Source of the DNA: JACVRM01 sp046262315
GTDB taxonomy: Bacteria > Actinomycetota > Thermoleophilia > Gaiellales > Gaiellaceae
NCBI GenBank assembly: GCA_046262315.1
Contig: JBHEMZ010000124.1
Span: 1-13,154 of the forward strand
Length of the DNA: 13,154 nt
Direction: 5' to 3'
The notes under the pieces are model-generated. The model made no database searches, had not been told where the DNA came from, and saw only the letters and a program-made list of their open reading frames with translations. Below are positions 12,945-13,154 of the stretch, piece after piece (the stretch's first letter is position 1; each line of letters begins with the position of its first letter). Made by a program: the position numbers and the translations under genes.

Positions 12945-13154
12945 GTAAGCGTTCAGGTCCCCCGAGCTCAGGCGAGCAGGGGGATGGGGTCGCCTCGGAT
13001 GCTGGCGGTGAGGATGTCGCTGAGGTAGGCGAAGAGCGACTGTTTGCGCAGTCGGCAGGTGACCGAGGCAGAGAGCAGTCGCTCGATCGTGCCTTCCCCT
13101 CGCTCTGATTGGCTGCCGAGTGAGAGTTTGCGGTAGATGGCGGCGCCGCGGAGG
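12945..13154 (-). mobile_element. End of an IS66-family insertion sequence
   Basis: GTAAGCGTTCAGGTCC begins at 12945; IS66-family terminal repeats characteristically start GTAAGCG, so the element boundary is placed here. The stop of the transposase is 23 bases inside. The eight bases before the boundary, GATATCAA (12937-12944), would be the duplicated target if the usual 8-bp duplication applies. The other end is outside the window. Confidence 0.75.
12968..13154 (-). CDS. IS66-family transposase, C-terminal end (5' partial)
   Basis: The last 61 residues are visible, with the start beyond the window. The stretch IYRKLSLGSQSERGEGTIER followed by LLSASVTCRLRKQSLFAYLS and RGDPIPLLA is the typical C-terminal tail of IS66 transposases (TnpC), which sit after the DDE core. 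The catalytic residues are not in view. The stop is TGA at 12968-12970. It is the 3' part of an IS66 unit reading out of the window toward the operon, on the same strand as that operon. Confidence 0.9.
   Translation of the reverse strand, partial: LRGAAIYRKLSLGSQSERGEGTIERLLSASVTCRLRKQSLFAYLSDILTASIRGDPIPLLA

Noticed and set aside
1..13154. Composite transposon bounded by the two insertion sequences
   Set aside because: The elements belong to different families (IS481 and IS66) and the DNA between them has uniform codon style and typical chromosomal genes, so joint mobilisation is unlikely.
1..13154. CRISPR arrays, tRNA or rRNA genes, phage genes
   Set aside because: No regularly spaced repeats, cloverleaf or rRNA-like segments, and no phage proteins were seen on either strand.

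Overview
The window is very GC-rich (strong G/C at third codon positions, GTG starts, lipoproteins with Cys-Gly-Gly N-termini) and fits a high-GC actinobacterium, possibly a soil Thermoleophilia-type lineage. That placement is inferred from codon style and protein families; no marker gene is present. Both ends run into insertion sequences of different families: the 3' end of an IS481-type element on the left (boundary near 141) and the 3' end of an IS66-type element on the right (boundary near 12945). The roughly 12.8 kb between them looks like ordinary chromosome with a strong cell-envelope theme.

Layout, left to right. (1) 143-3720, all on the minus strand: an unusually ordered carbohydrate-type ABC importer (MalG-type permease, solute-binding lipoprotein, MalF-type permease) followed by a small membrane-anchored protein whose stop codon lies in the IS481 target site. 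The binding protein is split by one in-frame amber codon at 2568-2570. No ATPase is present. A GC-rich stretch of about 300 bp upstream (3721-4018) holds a terminator, a second long hairpin and a compact pair of stems. (2) 4019-7285, minus: a very large exported Asp-box (BNR) propeller protein, cysteine-rich and with one EF-hand/dockerin-type calcium loop. Its reading frame extends upstream, without a stop, into an Arc-type ribbon-helix-helix DNA-binding module. A terminator-like hairpin and a strong ribosome binding site lie between the two parts. (3) 7457-8563, plus: three small secreted proteins, the first two being tandem paralogues with identical cysteine spacing. (4) 8560-12809, minus: a tightly packed operon of a lipoprotein, a LivJ/LivK-type binding lipoprotein, a C-terminally anchored surface protein and class II fumarase, joined by a 4-base GTGA overlap, a 1-base TGATG overlap and a 10-base gap.

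How they work together: regions 1 and 4 both put solute-binding lipoproteins on the outer face of the membrane. The importer of region 1 is probably impaired by the amber codon, unless that is a sequence error. The binding protein of region 4 has no permease or ATPase nearby and is instead coupled to an anchored beta-rich protein, so it may act in sensing or surface binding rather than in classical import. Likely promoters are visible for the operon of region 4 (12842-12871) and for the propeller gene (7357-7385). GATATC-centred palindromes occur only in these two promoter regions. The observations most worth a second look are the ribbon-helix-helix/membrane/propeller reading frame, the amber codon in the binding protein, and the coupled orphan binding-protein operon.
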